A stretch of DNA of 64,000 nucleotides from Arthrobacter sp. OV608 (GTDB taxonomy: Bacteria > Actinomycetota > Actinomycetes > Actinomycetales > Micrococcaceae), in assembly GCA_900110595.1 (NCBI GenBank), contig FOEZ01000005.1, positions 62,001 through 126,000 on the forward strand, given 5' to 3'. The notes below the pieces were generated by a model, which did no database searches, had not been told where the DNA came from, and saw nothing but the letters and a program-made list of their open reading frames with translations. Position 1 is the first letter of the stretch. Each line of letters begins with the position of its first letter. Positions 26,189 through 33,337 of this stretch are shown here, piece by piece. The position numbers and the translations under genes are program-made.

Positions 26189-27645
26189 GAGTTCCTCCTC
26201 AGGGCCAGCTCGAGATCGCGCTGCAGGGTGCCCATTGCGGCCTTTACATCAGCGGAGCTGCCGCTGACGGCGGTGGAAACGTTTTTCATCAGGGCAGTTT
26301 CGACGGCGGCCTGCTGGGGCGGAGCGGGAATGGGGCCGGAGGTGGGGAACCTGTCCAGGGTGTCGTAGAAGACTTTCCAGTGCCTGGGGCCGGTGGCCGC
26401 ATAAAAGGACTCGTTGACCATCGAACGGCGGGTGGGCGTAGTGTTCGGCTTGGGAATGGCCAACTGCATTGCTTCGCGGCTGGAGCAGAACTTAACCCAT
26501 TCCCACGCGGCGTCCTTGTCTTTGGCAGTGCGCATGATCGCGTAGCCGGCGGCGCCGAATTGATGCCGCTGCGTCCGCCAACGCGGGAAGAACTGGACGT
26601 CGAACTGGCTGGCGGTCATTCCGGCGTCGTGCAGGCCCTGCGCCCAGTAGCCCCCTGCAGGCGTGGTGCCGATGCGGTTGTTGCCGAACAGGCCAACCAG
26701 GGCGTTGCCGCCCCCGGATTCGGGACGCACGCCAAGTCCTTCGGCGACGAGTTCGCGCAGGTAGTCAAAGGTTTCGATAACCCGCCCGTCTTCGGCATTC
26801 GGAGCCAGCCATTGGTAGCCGCCCCCGCGGGTGGCCCGGGCGGGATCGTTCGGGTAGAAACGGTCCCAAAGCCAGTCCCCGCCGGAGGCCTTGGTTTCGG
26901 TCAGGAAGCTGGTGTCGTTGGCGTAGAGCCACGGTACTACTCCGCCGAAAAGCCGGTTGGTCCAGTAGTACGGGGTGAAGTCGGCCGGGCGTGCTTTCCG
27001 CAGGGCGCGGAGCGTTGCGCTGAAGTCGTCCTGTGTCCAATCGTCCTTGGGCCGGTCCAGCCCGGCCTGGGCGAAGGTGGTGGTATTCAGGTACATGTTC
27101 GCCGCGTTCCAGTCCAGCGGAAGCTGGTACAGGTTGCCTTGGTACATGAAGGCTTCCAGCAGGCTCGGATGAACGTCATCGAAGTAGTCGCCCATGTCCG
27201 CAGCATCCCGGCGGACATAGTCATCCAGCGGCTCGGCAAGCTTGTCGGCGAACAGCTGGGCGCCCTCGGTGGCTACGTAGACAACGTCCGGCGGTGTGCC
27301 GGCGGCGGCCATGGTGAGGATCTTGGAAAAGAAATCCTTCCAGTCCGCGCCCTGAATGGCCTGCAAGCGGACCGGAATATCAGGGTGGGCGGCGGTAAAG
27401 GCGTTCACCAGACCCTGGCGGGCGAACGCATCCGCTGCCGTTCCGAGGATGGCGATGTTCAGGGCTTTGCTCCCGCGTCCGGGAATGTCACTTCCGGTCA
27501 GGCGGGGCCAGGCGCCCACCGTGGCTCCCGCAACAGCGAGCCCGGTAAGGCCCAGCATGGAACGCCGCGTGAGCTGCGAAAGTCCGCTGCCGGACCGCAG
27601 GCCATCCGGGGGACTTGCCTGCCCCGGTGTCTTTTCAGACGTCAT
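26185..27645 (-). CDS. Sugar ABC importer binding protein, family 1
   Basis: 486 residues with a twin-arginine-like signal (LTRRSMLGLTGLAVAGATVG). No cysteine lipobox is seen after it, so it may be Tat-exported or anchored by the uncleaved signal. The SBP_bac_1 body contains PDVVYVATEGAQLFADKLAEP, NLYQLPLDWNAANMYLNTT and AAWEWVKFCSSREAMQLA. AGGAGG lies eight bases before the ATG. It is the first gene of an operon with two permeases, GH32 and fructokinase, so sucrose or short fructans are the likely cargo. Confidence 0.87.
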   Translation of the reverse strand: MTSEKTPGQASPPDGLRSGSGLSQLTRRSMLGLTGLAVAGATVGAWPRLTGSDIPGRGSKALNIAILGTAADAFARQGLVNAFTAAHPDIPVRLQAIQGADWKDFFSKILTMAAAGTPPDVVYVATEGAQLFADKLAEPLDDYVRRDAADMGDYFDDVHPSLLEAFMYQGNLYQLPLDWNAANMYLNTTTFAQAGLDRPKDDWTQDDFSATLRALRKARPADFTPYYWTNRLFGGVVPWLYANDTSFLTETKASGGDWLWDRFYPNDPARATRGGGYQWLAPNAEDGRVIETFDYLRELVAEGLGVRPESGGGNALVGLFGNNRIGTTPAGGYWAQGLHDAGMTASQFDVQFFPRWRTQRHQFGAAGYAIMRTAKDKDAAWEWVKFCSSREAMQLAIPKPNTTPTRRSMVNESFYAATGPRHWKVFYDTLDRFPTSGPIPAPPQQAAVETALMKNVSTAVSGSSADVKAAMGTLQRDLELALRRNS

Positions 27646-27658
27646 TGTCGTCTCCTCC

Positions 27659-27702
27659 TAACACGTGTTAAGTACGTTAGTGAGCAGGCCTAACACGTGT
27701 CA
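27659..27702. promoter_or_regulatory. Two LacI-type operators before the sugar importer operon
   Basis: TAACACGTGTTA (27659-27670) is a perfect palindrome, and TAACACGTGTCA (27691-27702) differs at one base. Their centres are 32 bp apart, about three helical turns. The first lies directly beside the ribosome-binding site of the binding-protein gene. The rest of the 200-base gap 27646-27847 shows no gene. Confidence 0.75.
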
Positions 27703-27847
27703 AGTGGCGCTTGTTGGACGTTCGGCGGGCTGCAATTTGTTAGGCCTGTGGACGACGTGCGGGCAGCGGTCTTCCGCCGCAGCTGGGACACATCATCTGT
27801 GCCGTAGGTTTCCGCCGCCAGGTGGCCGGGGGCGCGTCCCGCCTGGT

Positions 27848-28885
27848 TTAGCCGGCCGGGACCCTTGCGGTGGAGGCCCGCGGGATGATCCGGCAGGGCA
27901 TGTGGAGCGTTTCCGATTTCCCGGCTGCCGGGGCTTTTCCTTCTACCGCATCCAGCAGCAGGGACATGGCCGCTGCTCCGATTTCGGCGTGCGGAAGTGC
28001 CACCGTGGTCAGCGCGGGAACCAGGTTGGCGGCGAGGTTCTGCTGGTCGTCGTAGCCCACCACGGAGAGGTCCTGCGGTACGCGCAGTCCTGCGGCAGCG
28101 GCATACAGCAGAACCCCGGTGGCGACCCTGTCGTTGGAGCAAATGATCGCCGTCGGCCGGTCTTTGCCGGCCAGGACAGCGGAAGCGGCCCGGTAACCCT
28201 CGTCGATGTCCCATCCGGTCATGTGGACGTGCTGTTGTTCAAGGCCCAGCCCCGCCTCCTCCATCGCCGCGCGGTAACCCTGTTCGCGTTGCGGGGCGGC
28301 GGGCGAGCTGAGAGTTCCGGTCAAGAGGGTGATACGGCGGTGGCCCAGGTCAAGCAGCAGCTGTGCCGCTGATCGCCCGCCGTCCACCTCTGCCGGTATC
28401 ACCGACTGGAGCTGGGAGCCGGCATCAGTGCAATTGGCCAGAATGGCCGGCAGGGTGAGCATCGCCGGCGGGGAGGTAATTTCGCGCAGGCTGCCGGTGG
28501 CGTACATGATCCCGTCCACCTGCCGGTGCACAAGTTGCTGTGCCGCGGCGCTCTCGCGGGACGTGTCATGTTCTGAATCGACCACCAGGACCATGTACCC
28601 GCGGGCCAGGGCGGTACGTGAGGCGCCGCTGATCAGCCGGCCGGCGAAGGGGCTGGTGACGATGTCATCGGTAATGATGCCGATCGTTGATGTCTGCTGG
28701 TTGCGCAGGCTGAGGGCAACGGAGTTGGGCGTGTAATCCAGTTCCGCCGCGGCGCGGAGCACGCGCTCCTGGCGTTCGGCGGTGACGTTGCCGTCCGCCC
28801 TGCCGTTCAGCACCAGCGAGACCGCACTGCGGGACACCCCCGCCCGTTGCGCCACGTCCAGTGCCGTCGCTTTACGTTTGCCCAT
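27848..28885 (-). CDS. LacI-family regulator of the second fructan/sucrose operon
   Basis: 345 residues from the ATG at 28885, which follows AAGGGG; an open frame runs to 28981 without conserved content. The HTH and hinge are ATALDVAQRAGVSRSAVSLV and RAAAELDYTPNSVALSLRNQ, then a sugar-binding effector domain (TAIICSNDRVATGVLLYAAA; LSVVGYDDQQNLA). It lies just upstream of the importer operon and in the same direction; a related half-matched operator lies before its own start. Confidence 0.88.
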   Translation of the reverse strand: MGKRKATALDVAQRAGVSRSAVSLVLNGRADGNVTAERQERVLRAAAELDYTPNSVALSLRNQQTSTIGIITDDIVTSPFAGRLISGASRTALARGYMVLVVDSEHDTSRESAAAQQLVHRQVDGIMYATGSLREITSPPAMLTLPAILANCTDAGSQLQSVIPAEVDGGRSAAQLLLDLGHRRITLLTGTLSSPAAPQREQGYRAAMEEAGLGLEQQHVHMTGWDIDEGYRAASAVLAGKDRPTAIICSNDRVATGVLLYAAAAGLRVPQDLSVVGYDDQQNLAANLVPALTTVALPHAEIGAAAMSLLLDAVEGKAPAAGKSETLHMPCRIIPRASTARVPAG

Positions 28886-28917
28886 CCCGATCCCCTTGCC
28901 TTTCGAATCAGCATACC

Positions 28918-28929
28918 TAACTCGTGTGA
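28918..28929. promoter_or_regulatory. Possible autoregulatory LacI site
   Basis: TAACTCGTGTGA matches TAACACGTGTTA at 10 of 12 positions and lies 33 bases before the second LacI start. It is imperfect, so it is a weaker site than the pair at 27659-27702. Confidence 0.45.
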
Positions 28930-29024
28930 GGCCAGGAGGACCTGGCTCATCACGCGTTGCCGTTGGGAGCGGAACCGTCACTCCTGCTGTTCCACGGTGC
29001 GGTCACACGAGGCTGAGGTGATGC

Positions 29025-29250
29025 CCGGTGATTGATGACGAACGCGATGGCAGGCTCGATGAGCGCGACGCTGGCCCATTGGGCTACCTGGGCCAGTTCC
29101 TCCACGATGTCGGGCTTGCGCTGGTTCGCGGCTTGGTCATGCCGAACCACGTGCTGGGGCGGGCGCCGGAGATGGGCCGGGACACGGAGTCCTTCCGCCA
29201 CCGCCCCGAGAGCCGGCCGCCGGCGAAGGTGCCCATGCCGTAGCGCTTCG
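29025..29250 (-). pseudogene. Aldo/keto reductase remnant (C-terminal part, frameshifted)
   Basis: Two frames together read as the end of an aldo/keto reductase. In one frame, RYGMGTFAGGRLSGRWRKDS (29245 downward) matches the family's YGMG...PLAGGWLSGRWRK block with a small internal deletion, running to WFGMTK near 29132. In the next frame, AANQRKPDIVEELAQVAQ (from 29129) and VALIEPAIAFVINHR match the NQRKLD..EQLA..A and LIELAIAFVINHP blocks. The frame changes near 29131, and no start or N-terminal barrel is present. It is a decayed fragment. Confidence 0.6.
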
Positions 29251-29276
29251 ACAGGCGCGGGGTGCCCCGCCACCGG

Positions 29277-29726
29277 CTACAGCGGGAGCTCAGGCTGGGG
29301 ATCAATCTTCGCGCGAAATGCAGCAATCTCAATTCGAAGCATTTCCCCGTAGCCGTCATGGTGCAGGTGCGTCTGCGCCTGCTCTGCCTTGCTCAAGTGG
29401 CGGAGCGCCTCGGAGCGTCGGCCGAGCCGAAACAGCGTCTGGGCGGTGTTCAAATTGAGAGATGCAAGCAAGGGGCGTACGGCGTCTGCTTCTTCTTTGG
29501 ACTGCGCTGCGTCGGCAGCTGCAAGTGCCCGTTCATTCCATAGCAGTTCTTCCGCCAGGTCGTTTTGCAAATCTGCGAGGTAGTGCGCGATGGTAACGCG
29601 GTGCAGCGGCAGGCCGTCGGTGCCGATCTGGTCCCACAAGCCAAGAAAGCCCGCCGTCGCTTGCTCCCTACCGCCCTGGAGTGCGACTTGCTGGACCTGG
29701 GCAATCCTGGCCATGGTTGAATCCAT
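29277..29726 (-). CDS. Small helical TPR-like protein of unknown function
   Basis: 149 residues from the ATG at 29726 (MDSTMARIAQVQQ); an open frame to 29798 and an ATG at 29714 are alternatives. The sequence is all-helical and TPR-like: repeated pairs such as HRVTIAHYLADLQNDLAEEL, NLNTAQTLFRLGRRSEALRH and LSKAEQAQTHLH. It contains no catalytic motif. It is followed within 30 bases by the aldo/keto reductase remnant, with no functional link evident. Confidence 0.65.
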   Translation of the reverse strand: MDSTMARIAQVQQVALQGGREQATAGFLGLWDQIGTDGLPLHRVTIAHYLADLQNDLAEELLWNERALAAADAAQSKEEADAVRPLLASLNLNTAQTLFRLGRRSEALRHLSKAEQAQTHLHHDGYGEMLRIEIAAFRAKIDPQPELPL

Positions 29727-29844
29727 TGGCACTGCGGAGGAACCGCCCTCTTTGCCCGGTAGCCCCTGGACCCGCGGGCCGTTCCATGAACCGGGCATTT
29801 CCCGCCGCCTGGAGACTGTCAGGATACCGTTTCCGACTATGCGG

Positions 29845-30450
29845 TCAGCCGACCCGCCGATAGCGGATGTGGGTGGCCAGCGGTGAGTGAAGCACCTCGG
29901 TGGGCACGTAGTCGAAGGATTCCACCCCGTCGAATATGCGCTCGCCTGAACCGAGCAGGACCGGGGCGATGTCGAGGGTGAGTTCGTCCACGACGCCGGC
30001 GATCAGTGCCTGCCGGACGGTCGAGGCTCCACCGGCGATATCTACGCCGTTGTCCCCGGCAGCCTCGCACGCTGCTGCGTAGGCGGCATCGAACCCCTCG
30101 GTCACGAAGTGGAAGGTCGTCCCGCCGTTCATCTGGATGGGATCATGCGGGTGATTGGTCAGCACGAAAACCGGTGCATGATACGGCGGTTCGGCGCCCC
30201 ACCAGCCGCTCCATTCCTCGTCCCAGTCCCCGCGGATGGGGCCGAACATATTCCGCCCCATCACGTACGCTCCACGTGGACGCATGAGCCACTCGTTCGC
30301 GACCCTGTCCGCATCGTTGGCCCGAGGGTCGCCGATGTGCCAGCCGTGCAGCTCCAGACCCCGCCTTCCCAAGGGGTTCTCGAGGCTCTGGTCCGGTCCG
30401 GCCACAAAGCCGTCCAGCGAGATTGACATATGGCAGGTAGTATCCGGCAC
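29845..30450 (-). CDS. RibD-C / dihydrofolate reductase-like protein, paralog 1
   Basis: 201 residues from a GTG at 30450, set by AGGAGG eight bases upstream (CAGGAGGTTCGCG). The fold features of the RibD C-terminal/DHFR family are seen: MSISLDGFVAGPDQS, then MGRNMFG, APVFVLTNHPHDP, DIAGGASTVRQALIAG and DELTLDIAPVLLGSGERIFDG. Such proteins bind NADPH and are often of unknown substrate. It is closely similar in layout to the protein at 54045-54647. Confidence 0.8.
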   Translation of the reverse strand: MPDTTCHMSISLDGFVAGPDQSLENPLGRRGLELHGWHIGDPRANDADRVANEWLMRPRGAYVMGRNMFGPIRGDWDEEWSGWWGAEPPYHAPVFVLTNHPHDPIQMNGGTTFHFVTEGFDAAYAAACEAAGDNGVDIAGGASTVRQALIAGVVDELTLDIAPVLLGSGERIFDGVESFDYVPTEVLHSPLATHIRYRRVG

Positions 30451-30567
30451 CGCGAACCTCCTGGGTGGTTGCAGCCTATATACAGCCGCGTGGGGTTCCG
30501 GGCAGCCTAGCATGTGATGGCGTGCCCGCCGGCTAGGAAGAGACGCTGGTACGGCGACCGGGCATTT

Positions 30568-31281
30568 CTACACATTCTTTGCTGCGAGCTGTGGGTACAT
30601 GGCCTCAATGGGGGCGCTGAGTCCGGCCTTGAGCTGGACGGATGTCTCGTCGGCGAGTACCTCGTACTCGCCGACTTCGACCGCATCCAAAACCCTGCGG
30701 ACAAGATCGGCCGGTTCCATCTTGGGGTCGGTGGCTTTGGCAGCCATGGCCGTGTCGACATAACCGACGTGAACGCCCACCACGTGGACCCCTGCGGGAG
30801 CGAGTTCCAGGCGCAAGGAGTTGGTGGCCGACCAGAGTGCGGCTTTGGTGGCGCTGTAAATGCCACCCACGGCGTACCAGCTCATGGCCGAGTGGATGTC
30901 GATAATGACCGATTCGTCCTTCGCTGACAGGATCGGTGCGAACGCTCGGGCGAGGAACAGCGGGCCGAGGAAGTTTGTCTCGACGTTGGTCCGGATTTCG
31001 TCAGCGGTGTGGGTGAGGATCCCCGCGCTGGCCACAGACGCTCCTGCGTTGTTGATCAACACCGTGACGTCCCCGGCGGCCGCGGCTGCTGCCTGGATTG
31101 AGGCGGGATCTGTGACATCGAGGGTGAGCGGCACAATGCGCTCGTCATCCCAGGTCCGGGGATTTCGGGCTGTGGCGTAAACCTTGCTGGTGCCGCGGGC
31201 GAGCGCGTGGTGGACGAAGTTGGTTCCGATGCCGCCGTTTGCTCCGGTGACGAGGACGACTGCTCCAGTGAGTGAAGGCAT
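30568..31281 (-). CDS. Short-chain dehydrogenase/reductase
   Basis: 237 residues from the ATG at 31281; a frame to 31362 adds a non-conserved leader. Classical SDR: TGANGGIG cofactor loop (about 11-18), NNAGASVA, catalytic Ser in IDIHSAMSW, and YSATK with Tyr and Lys. An Arg after the first strand (ATARNP) suggests NADP(H). The substrate is unknown. Confidence 0.85.
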   Translation of the reverse strand: MPSLTGAVVLVTGANGGIGTNFVHHALARGTSKVYATARNPRTWDDERIVPLTLDVTDPASIQAAAAAAGDVTVLINNAGASVASAGILTHTADEIRTNVETNFLGPLFLARAFAPILSAKDESVIIDIHSAMSWYAVGGIYSATKAALWSATNSLRLELAPAGVHVVGVHVGYVDTAMAAKATDPKMEPADLVRRVLDAVEVGEYEVLADETSVQLKAGLSAPIEAMYPQLAAKNV

Positions 31282-31447
31282 TTTGAGTTCTTTCTTTGTT
31301 GTCAGGTGCGCGGCAGGATCGATGCGGAGGTTGTTCTGGTGATTATCCTCATAACTGACCACGCTCAGAATCTATTCCCTCAATAAAGCCATGGAAAATT
31401 CCCCGGCGACAGGACTACCTGCCGTCAGTGCCCTCCATAATGGGCCC

Positions 31448-31936
31448 ATGGGACTCCTAACGGATGGGGCGGCCCAGATTTGTCAGAGGGCAACCCTGGT
31501 AGCGGCAACTGGTGTTTTTCTCGTTGCGGCTTCCTCCGCTTGCCGTTCTTCCTGGCAGGACGAGCCGCCGTGTTTGCCGCCCGACTACGCCGTAAGCCCG
31601 TTATCCGCAAAGCCCGGCGACAGCATCACGGTTCATGCCGAGGACGCGCGCTGCAATCCCCGCTACGGCCAGGATGCCCTCGTTCAGGTCACCGTGACCG
31701 ATGCAGCCGGCCAGATTGTCATCAGGGAAACTGCCCCGATGAACGACGCCGGCGGATTCAGTTTCCGCTTCGTCCTCCCGCAACGGGCGTCCGCAGGGGA
31801 GGCATCGGTTGAAGCTGTTCCCTATGCCCTGGACTGGTGCGACGATACGGGCCGGAACAACCGGATGGCGCACCCGTCAGGTTTGCAACGGGCCTCGTGC
31901 GCGGCCAGGACCGAACCCCTGACTGTCAATCCGTAG
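31448..31936 (+). CDS. Probable exported lipoprotein of unknown function
   Basis: 162 residues from the ATG at 31448 (an in-frame ATG at 31391 would extend it). The N-terminal hydrophobic stretch TLVAATGVFLVAASSAC ends in a lipobox-like SSAC. The mature part is short, with Pro- and Cys-containing residues (EPPCLPPDYAVSPLSAKPGD) followed by what looks like one Ig-like beta domain (ITVHAEDARCN; ALVQVTVTDAAGQIVI; GGFSFRFVLP). Its last 11 bases overlap the end of the convergent gene. Confidence 0.6.
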   Translation: MGLLTDGAAQICQRATLVAATGVFLVAASSACRSSWQDEPPCLPPDYAVSPLSAKPGDSITVHAEDARCNPRYGQDALVQVTVTDAAGQIVIRETAPMNDAGGFSFRFVLPQRASAGEASVEAVPYALDWCDDTGRNNRMAHPSGLQRASCAARTEPLTVNP

Positions 31937-32501
31937 GGGCAGCGCCCACACGGACACCACCAACCGCACCCGTCCATGGCGTATCGCCGGGGGCGGGCAG
32001 GGACAGATGTGCGAATACGTACCCCTGCTCAAGTGCAATGACCTGAGATGTGGCACCGGCGCAATCAAGGGCGAGCTCCAGCGGACGGAAGGGGGCGCCC
32101 GGGTGCTCCTGCCCCACGGACACCTTGGCCCCGGAAGCACCAACGCAGGCCGCGGTGACGGTGTACCGCCCGGTCGCCGGCACCTTTCCGGTATTGCCAA
32201 ATCCCCTGAGTGGGCCGTCCGAGGGGCCCACCTCCGAAAGCAGGTCTGGCTCCGGCGATGCTCCCAGGAGCCGGTCCAGCTGGGCGTAGTTCACGGCCTC
32301 CTGCTCGAGTACGTGGGGATCGCTGTATGGTTTCGGGGCACCCGTGTCCGATGCAGGCTCGACTGTTGGCTCATGCACTCGCTCCGCGTCGGATGCCTGT
32401 GTCTGGGAGGGCTCGGGGTATTCATAGGTGCAGCCCGCCGTTCCGCCCAGGGGGATCAGCAGGCACACAGCGAACGCGAGCCGGTGCCGCCCGTACTTCA
32501 T
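31926..32501 (-). CDS. Probable lipoprotein of unknown function
   Basis: 191 residues from the ATG at 32501, with AAAGG six bases before; a GTG at 32507 is possible. Signal AFAVCLLIPLGGTAGC ends in lipobox GTAGC. A Pro/Glu/Ser-rich linker (about 25-60) leads to a small beta domain (GRYTVTAACVGASGAKVSVG; LELALDCAG; GYVFAHLSLP). Both this and the convergent neighbour look like surface lipoproteins with single Cys-containing beta domains, but I cannot assign a function. Confidence 0.6.
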   Translation of the reverse strand: MKYGRHRLAFAVCLLIPLGGTAGCTYEYPEPSQTQASDAERVHEPTVEPASDTGAPKPYSDPHVLEQEAVNYAQLDRLLGASPEPDLLSEVGPSDGPLRGFGNTGKVPATGRYTVTAACVGASGAKVSVGQEHPGAPFRPLELALDCAGATSQVIALEQGYVFAHLSLPAPGDTPWTGAVGGVRVGAAPTD

Positions 32502-32635
32502 TCCCACCCTTTAATGGTGGGCAAGCCCGCGGAGTAAAAACAACCACTGGGGAGGCGAAAGGCAAAAGCAGCCTGCCGGTACTGGCAGGCTCCCTCAGGG
32601 CCGGACCTCCGCTGGGTCCCTACGTCCGTTCAGGG

Positions 32636-33337
32636 TCAGTTCTCTTTCCGCAGTCCTGCCTGTTGCACCAGCTCCGTCAGCCACGGCCGGTGTCCTTGAT
32701 GGAACACCATCCCCTCCGGAAGTCCCTTTACGACGGGCACGGAATTGGCGATGTCGATGGTTACCCGGCCGCCCGCCATGGGCGCGTTGGTAATGTGCAG
32801 GTCGCCGTAGGAGGGCGGCAGGGCTGGATCCATCCAGAACCCGCCGCGCGACACATGGGCGTCGTACCTCATCAGGCTCGTGACAAGCTGAATGGGGGAG
32901 GCCGCGGCCCAGGCCTGTGGCGAGCAAGCGGTGGGATAGGGGACCGGCTCGCTGTACTGCTCCCGGCCGAAACCGCAGAACAGTTCGGGGAGCCGGCCTT
33001 CGGAGTAGTCGGCAGCCTCAAGAAGTGCCGTGGAAATCCTTTGGGCTTCCGCCACGAACCCGTACCGCATCAGGCCCGCTGCGATGACGGCATTATCGTG
33101 GGGCCAAACGGAACCGTTGTGGTAGCTGGCCGGGTTGTAGGCACCCATGTCAGTACCCAGGGTGCGGACGCCCCAGCCGCTGAACATCTCCGGGGACATC
33201 AGCCGCTCGGCTACCAGCGGCGCTTTGTCGTCGTCTACGAGCCCTACCCACAGGCAGTGGCCCATGTTGGAGGCGCATGCGTCCACCTGCCGTTTTTTGC
33301 CGTCCAGGGCAATGGCGTAATACCCCCGGTCGGGCAT
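32636..33337 (-). CDS. Glycogen-debranching-type glucosidase, C-terminal fragment after an in-frame TGA
   Basis: 233 residues (MPDRGYYAIALDGKKRQVDA...). The ATG follows the TGA of the upstream fragment directly and in the same frame. It holds the second half of an (alpha/alpha)6 barrel: ASNMGHCLWVGLVDD, FSGWGVRTLG, NPASYHNGSVWPHDNA and RLPELFCGFGRE. The NGSVWPHDNA block is typical of actinobacterial amylo-alpha-1,6-glucosidase (GH15/GH63-like) proteins. On its own it lacks the first half of the active site. It might be made by reinitiation at TGAATG. Confidence 0.7.
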   Translation of the reverse strand: MPDRGYYAIALDGKKRQVDACASNMGHCLWVGLVDDDKAPLVAERLMSPEMFSGWGVRTLGTDMGAYNPASYHNGSVWPHDNAVIAAGLMRYGFVAEAQRISTALLEAADYSEGRLPELFCGFGREQYSEPVPYPTACSPQAWAAASPIQLVTSLMRYDAHVSRGGFWMDPALPPSYGDLHITNAPMAGGRVTIDIANSVPVVKGLPEGMVFHQGHRPWLTELVQQAGLRKEN

